Part shown: in pieces, positions 5,316 to 7,525 of the stretch
Numbering within the stretch: the stretch's first letter is position 1
How the letters are laid out: each line of letters begins with the position of its first letter
DNA from: Promethearchaeota archaeon
Lineage (GTDB): Archaea; Asgardarchaeota; Lokiarchaeia; Sigynarchaeales; SOKP01
Reading direction: 5' to 3'
Assembly: GCA_004524515.1 (NCBI GenBank)
Contig: SDNV01000130.1
Location: 1-7,525 of the forward strand
DNA: 7,525 nucleotides
Notes under the pieces: model-generated
Told to the model about the DNA's origin: nothing
Seen by the model: only the letters and a program-made list of their open reading frames with translations
Databases searched by the model: none
Position numbers and translations under genes: made by a program

Positions 5316-5681
5316 ATGAATGGAAAAAAGAAGTTTTATTTGTTGCTGGGAATGTTCCAAATTTTCCTAGTATTAATTGTATTCTTTTCAACAAATGGAT
5401 TAATACAATTTGTATCTGCCCAGACAACCACATTTGATTACTATAACACAGCAACATCAGCTATTTTAGCAATTTCAGCCGCAATATCTGTTGGAGCTTC
5501 AGTGTTAGGGAGTGCTTTAGCAATAAAGACCGTAGGTACCGCAGCTATTTCCTCTTTAGCAGAAAGGGAAGAGTCTTTCTTTAAAGCCTTTTTGGTAGTA
5601 GCTTTAGCAGAAGCCTTGGCAGTATATGGATTGATTGTTGGTATATTACTATGGACAAAAATACCTTCTCCACCAGGATAA
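5316..5681 (+). CDS. atpK: A/V-type ATP synthase subunit K (c-ring proteolipid)
   Basis: A 121-residue proteolipid forming the ion-translocating membrane ring. After a basic N-terminus (KKK, 4-6) comes a hydrophobic segment (7-33) ending FVSAQTTT, which looks like a cleavable signal peptide with a site near Ala35. The mature protein is a single hairpin: helix 1 about 46-78, a polar loop with AEREES (82-87), and helix 2 about 88-113. Glu99 in VVALAEALAVYGLIVGILL is the ion-binding carboxylate. The residues after it are Ala-Leu, not the Thr/Ser-Gln of Na+-binding archaeal rings, which favours proton coupling (inferred). The helix-2 text YGLIVGILLWTK closely resembles eukaryotic V-ATPase c subunits. 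It opens the visible operon. No clear SD precedes ATG 5316. A signal peptide on K is known in some archaea and bacteria with A/V-type enzymes. Confidence 0.93.
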   Translation: MNGKKKFYLLLGMFQIFLVLIVFFSTNGLIQFVSAQTTTFDYYNTATSAILAISAAISVGASVLGSALAIKTVGTAAISSLAEREESFFKAFLVVALAEALAVYGLIVGILLWTKIPSPPG

Positions 5682-5716
5682 GCAATTAATTTTAGAAAAA
5701 TTCTTTGTAAGTTAAA

Positions 5717-5724
5717 TTTAAATA
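5717..5724 (+). promoter_or_regulatory. Consensus archaeal TATA box between subunits K and C
   Basis: TTTAAATA matches the archaeal box A consensus TTTAWATA exactly. A start site about 25-27 bases downstream of its centre falls at about 5746-5751, right at the proposed ATT start of subunit C, so C could be read from a leaderless internal transcript in addition to readthrough from K. A second TATA-like TTTATAC lies at 5770-5776, but inside the extended coding region. Confidence 0.45.
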
Positions 5725-5750
5725 TCATAAATTGGTGTTTTGTCACGAGC

Positions 5751-6812
5751 ATTGTAATACCCTCTTACGTTTATACCTATATCAAGATAGAATTTCTACA
5801 GAAATTAATAATTGAAGAAGAAAACCTATCAGTATTGAAGAAATTCGATAATATAAAAGAGTTCATAGACTTTATTTCTCCTTATTATCCTGGAATCAAA
5901 ATTTCAGAATATAGCATTGTTGAAATTGAGCAAGCTCTTTTTCATACGCTTATTAAATTAATTGGAAAGATCCTGTACTTTTCACCTGAAAATATGAAGC
6001 TTTTTTTAAAGGCATATCTTTTGAAGTATGAGATCGCTAATATAAAGCAAATAATTCTTGGATCAATTATAGGCATAAGCAAATCGGAAAAATCTGATAG
6101 AATTAATTATTTGGTTGAAGAATATTTGGAGCGTTCAGATTTTATTAAGAATCTACTCGAGATCACAGATTTAGAAGAAATTCAGCTTTATATGAAAAAC
6201 ACACGTTATAATAAACCCATAAGGGAAGGAATTAACTACTTTAAAAATACGAATGAAATATTTGTATTAGAGGCATTTCTTGATAAACTTTATTATGAAA
6301 ATCTTCTATCGACAAAACCCTTTTATGATAAAAAAGAAAGAGCAATGATATCACTGTTCATCGATTATTCCACAGAAGTATATAATTTAAGAATGTTATC
6401 ACGAGCTATAATAAATAATTTTGATAAAAATTTAACCTCTCAATTACTAATTCAAAACTATTTATTTTTAAATCAACAAAAAGTTTCTTATTTGCTAGAG
6501 ATTAACGATATTGACGAGTATATTTCAGAACTGAAGAAATTTTTAAGTTCCACTAAGGAATTAAAGGAATTATATATCCCTATCAACATCAATAAAAGAC
6601 ACTTGAGATGGTCTTTTGAAGCAATTTATCAGAATTATTATTTTAAAAAGTTCCAATTAAAAATCGATGATTTTGAGTATTTTACAATCTATAGAATATT
6701 GGAATTAATAATTAAGAAAGAAAAAGAAATTAAATTTAACATAATGCTAAATGTAATTAGAATTATTCATGAAAAATATGAGGGTTTGAAAGATAAAAAT
6801 GAAAATCTTTGA
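5751..6812 (+). CDS. atpC: A/V-type ATP synthase subunit C (AC39/d-like), probably starting at ATT
   Basis: Subunit C is the cytoplasmic funnel-shaped adaptor that links the c ring to the central stalk. The first ATG/GTG/TTG in frame is TTG 5835, giving 325 residues, but the frame is open upstream and the 28 codons before that TTG encode the family's typical N-terminal helix: SYVYTYIKIEFLQKLI, comparable to the YAY(V/I)NARVRA..S.LL start of relatives. No standard start codon lies between the K stop and 5835, so I place the start at ATT 5751, giving 353 residues, close to the family length. Other family features, numbered from TTG 5835, are FLKAYLLKYEIANIKQIILG (57-76), EAFLDKLYYENLL, a DYSTEVYNLRMLSRA-type repeat of the same element, and the C-terminal KKEKEIKFNIMLNVIRI. 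It ends TGA, overlapping subunit H by 14 bases. The exact start codon is uncertain. Confidence 0.88.
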   Translation: MVIPSYVYTYIKIEFLQKLIIEEENLSVLKKFDNIKEFIDFISPYYPGIKISEYSIVEIEQALFHTLIKLIGKILYFSPENMKLFLKAYLLKYEIANIKQIILGSIIGISKSEKSDRINYLVEEYLERSDFIKNLLEITDLEEIQLYMKNTRYNKPIREGINYFKNTNEIFVLEAFLDKLYYENLLSTKPFYDKKERAMISLFIDYSTEVYNLRMLSRAIINNFDKNLTSQLLIQNYLFLNQQKVSYLLEINDIDEYISELKKFLSSTKELKELYIPININKRHLRWSFEAIYQNYYFKKFQLKIDDFEYFTIYRILELIIKKEKEIKFNIMLNVIRIIHEKYEGLKDKNENL

Positions 6813-7116
6813 ATGGGCTGAAGATTTGGAAAAAATCTATGAGGATCTCCTAAAAAAAGCTAAAGACCAAAATTTCGAGGAAATCGAAGAACTCAAGAAG
6901 AATACACAGAAAGATCTTGAAGAATCACAAAATACTAAAAATAAGTTGGTCAAGGACGCTTTAAATTCTCTTCGAGATGATGTTAGCACTGAAATCTCTC
7001 AATTCAAAGCAAATTTAGAGAAGATTTTACACGAATTTGAACGAAATTATGATCAAAATAAAAAAAATATGATTAGAAAAATCATAAAAGAGTTAGGTTT
7101 GGATTTTAGTGACTGA
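6799..7116 (+). CDS. atpH: A-type ATP synthase subunit H (peripheral stalk, G-like)
   Basis: A 105-residue, highly charged protein, almost one continuous coiled coil from residue 4 to about 92. A short C-terminal helix (NMIRKIIKELGLDF, 90-103) resembles the conserved end of archaeal subunit H. Length (about 100-105) and position between C and F support H; it pairs with subunit E to form the peripheral stalk holding the catalytic head still. Sequence identity in this family is low, so the assignment leans on length, coiled coil and gene order. The start overlaps the end of subunit C by 14 bases, and its TGA overlaps the GTG of subunit F, implying coupled translation. A GAGGG at 6780-6784 lies 14 bases upstream, a rather long SD spacing. 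Confidence 0.75.
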   Translation: MKIFEWAEDLEKIYEDLLKKAKDQNFEEIEELKKNTQKDLEESQNTKNKLVKDALNSLRDDVSTEISQFKANLEKILHEFERNYDQNKKNMIRKIIKELGLDFSD

Positions 7117-7429
7117 AGATAAAATTTATGTTATTGGTGAAGAGGAAATAATCCTTTTAATGGGTTTACTGGGTATCGAGGGCTCTATTCTTAGTAAACC
7201 AGAGGAATTCTTAGAAGAATTCAACAGATTAAAGGAAGACCCTTCTATAGGTATGATTGTGATCGCGATGGATTTATTAGATGATGATATCCAAACTTTG
7301 ATAGATCATAAATTAAGAAAATTAAAACCCTTCATATTTTATTTACCTAATATCTTTAAACCAACACTCGAAGAGCAGATAGTGCTTTTCAAAGAGATAA
7401 ATAAAACTATTAAAAGAATTATACAATAA
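7109..7429 (+). CDS. atpF: A/V-type ATP synthase subunit F (central stalk)
   Basis: A 106-residue protein with the compact alpha/beta (CheY-like) fold of subunit F, which sits on the central stalk with D and contacts the catalytic head. Recognisable elements are the first strand and turn KIYVIGEEEIILLMGLLGI (5-23; family KI.VIGD.DTV.GF.LAGI), SKPEEFLEEFNRLKEDPSIGMIVIAMDL (29-56, matching the EE....F..L..D..IGIILI core), and PFIFYLPN (74-81), matching the P.I.EIP. strand. The usual Asp after VIG is Glu here and the acidic loop is EEE. Length is typical. It starts at GTG, overlapping the last codons of H by 8 bases in another frame. Its TAA is followed 15 bases later by the probable start of subunit E. 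Confidence 0.9.
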   Translation: MTEDKIYVIGEEEIILLMGLLGIEGSILSKPEEFLEEFNRLKEDPSIGMIVIAMDLLDDDIQTLIDHKLRKLKPFIFYLPNIFKPTLEEQIVLFKEINKTIKRIIQ

Positions 7430-7444
7430 GAAAAGGGATTTAAC

Positions 7445-7525
7445 ATTTCAGATGAAAAAAGCATAAAAGATCAATTTGGAAATCTTGGAATTTATTTAAT
7501 TGAAGAGGCTAAGGACAAGATAAAA
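7445..7525 (+). CDS. atpE: Start of probable ATP synthase subunit E (3' end outside the window)
   Basis: An open frame runs to the window edge, giving 27 residues, SDEKSIKDQFGNLGIYLIEE then AKDKIK, behind a presumed start. No ATG, GTG or TTG occurs in this frame; the best candidate is ATT 7445, 7 bases after GGG in AAAAGGG (7431-7437), a good SD distance. The nearby ATG 7452 is in another frame and meets TAA four codons later. The charged helical text with LIEEAKDKI resembles the N-terminal coiled coil of subunit E, the partner of H in the peripheral stalk, which is expected near F and before A and B. The family assignment rests on context plus this short piece. Confidence 0.6.
   Translation, partial: MSDEKSIKDQFGNLGIYLIEEAKDKIK

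Noticed and set aside
5441..5752. Minus-strand 103-codon frame opposite the K gene
   Set aside because: It is an Ala/Lys-rich shadow of the Ala-rich proteolipid K, which has all the family features.
5316..6812. Natural K-C fusion, since K, the gap and C are in one frame
   Set aside because: The K stop TAA (5679-5681) is intact and K ends naturally after its second helix; the 23 codons after it look non-coding before the C helix begins.

Overview
The window is AT-rich and reads as archaeal. It carries an A/V-type ATP synthase operon, box-A-like TATA elements, weak or absent Shine-Dalgarno (SD) sequences before several genes, and archaeal membrane-protein and DUF47 families. The base composition, a c-ring proteolipid with a eukaryote-like second helix, and an anaerobic 2-hydroxyacyl-CoA dehydratase activator would suit an Asgard (Lokiarchaeia-like) archaeon. 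That placement is inference; no rRNA or other marker gene is present.

Layout. (1) Positions 1-964, minus strand: a complete ATP-dependent activator of the 2-hydroxyacyl-CoA dehydratase / benzoyl-CoA reductase type, followed by the first 26 codons of another gene that runs off the window edge and may be its dehydratase partner. (2) Positions 1096-2619, minus strand: two tandem paralogues of the VIT1/CCC1-like transporter family. The upstream copy is intact. The downstream copy is interrupted by one in-frame TGA, beyond which homology continues in the same frame without a gap. (3) Positions 2746-3390, plus strand: a DUF47/PhoU-like protein divergent from the transporters, with an imperfect palindrome in the shared intergenic region. 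(4) Positions 3466-4947, minus strand: a 493-residue all-helical protein that I cannot assign, possibly an alpha/alpha-hairpin repeat protein. (5) Positions 4948-5315: a mostly non-coding gap with one possible 20-residue micro-ORF behind a strong SD; its helix resembles the C-terminus of the DUF47 protein. (6) Positions 5316-7525, plus strand: A-type ATP synthase genes in the order K (c ring), C, H (stalk), F, and the start of probable E. H and F overlap their upstream neighbours, so C-H-F is translated as a tight unit.

How the genes work together. The ATP synthase products form the membrane rotor (K), the rotor-to-ring adaptor (C), the central stalk (F) and the peripheral stalk (H, E). Subunit I, the membrane stator, is not immediately upstream of K and must be elsewhere. 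The transporter pair and DUF47 protein may form a metal or phosphate homeostasis module, but only their arrangement supports this. Two observations matter most for annotation. Subunit C almost certainly starts upstream of its first ATG/GTG/TTG codon, probably at ATT 5751, and probable subunit E also appears to start at ATT (7445). The second transporter copy is either a fresh pseudogene or a case of stop-codon readthrough.
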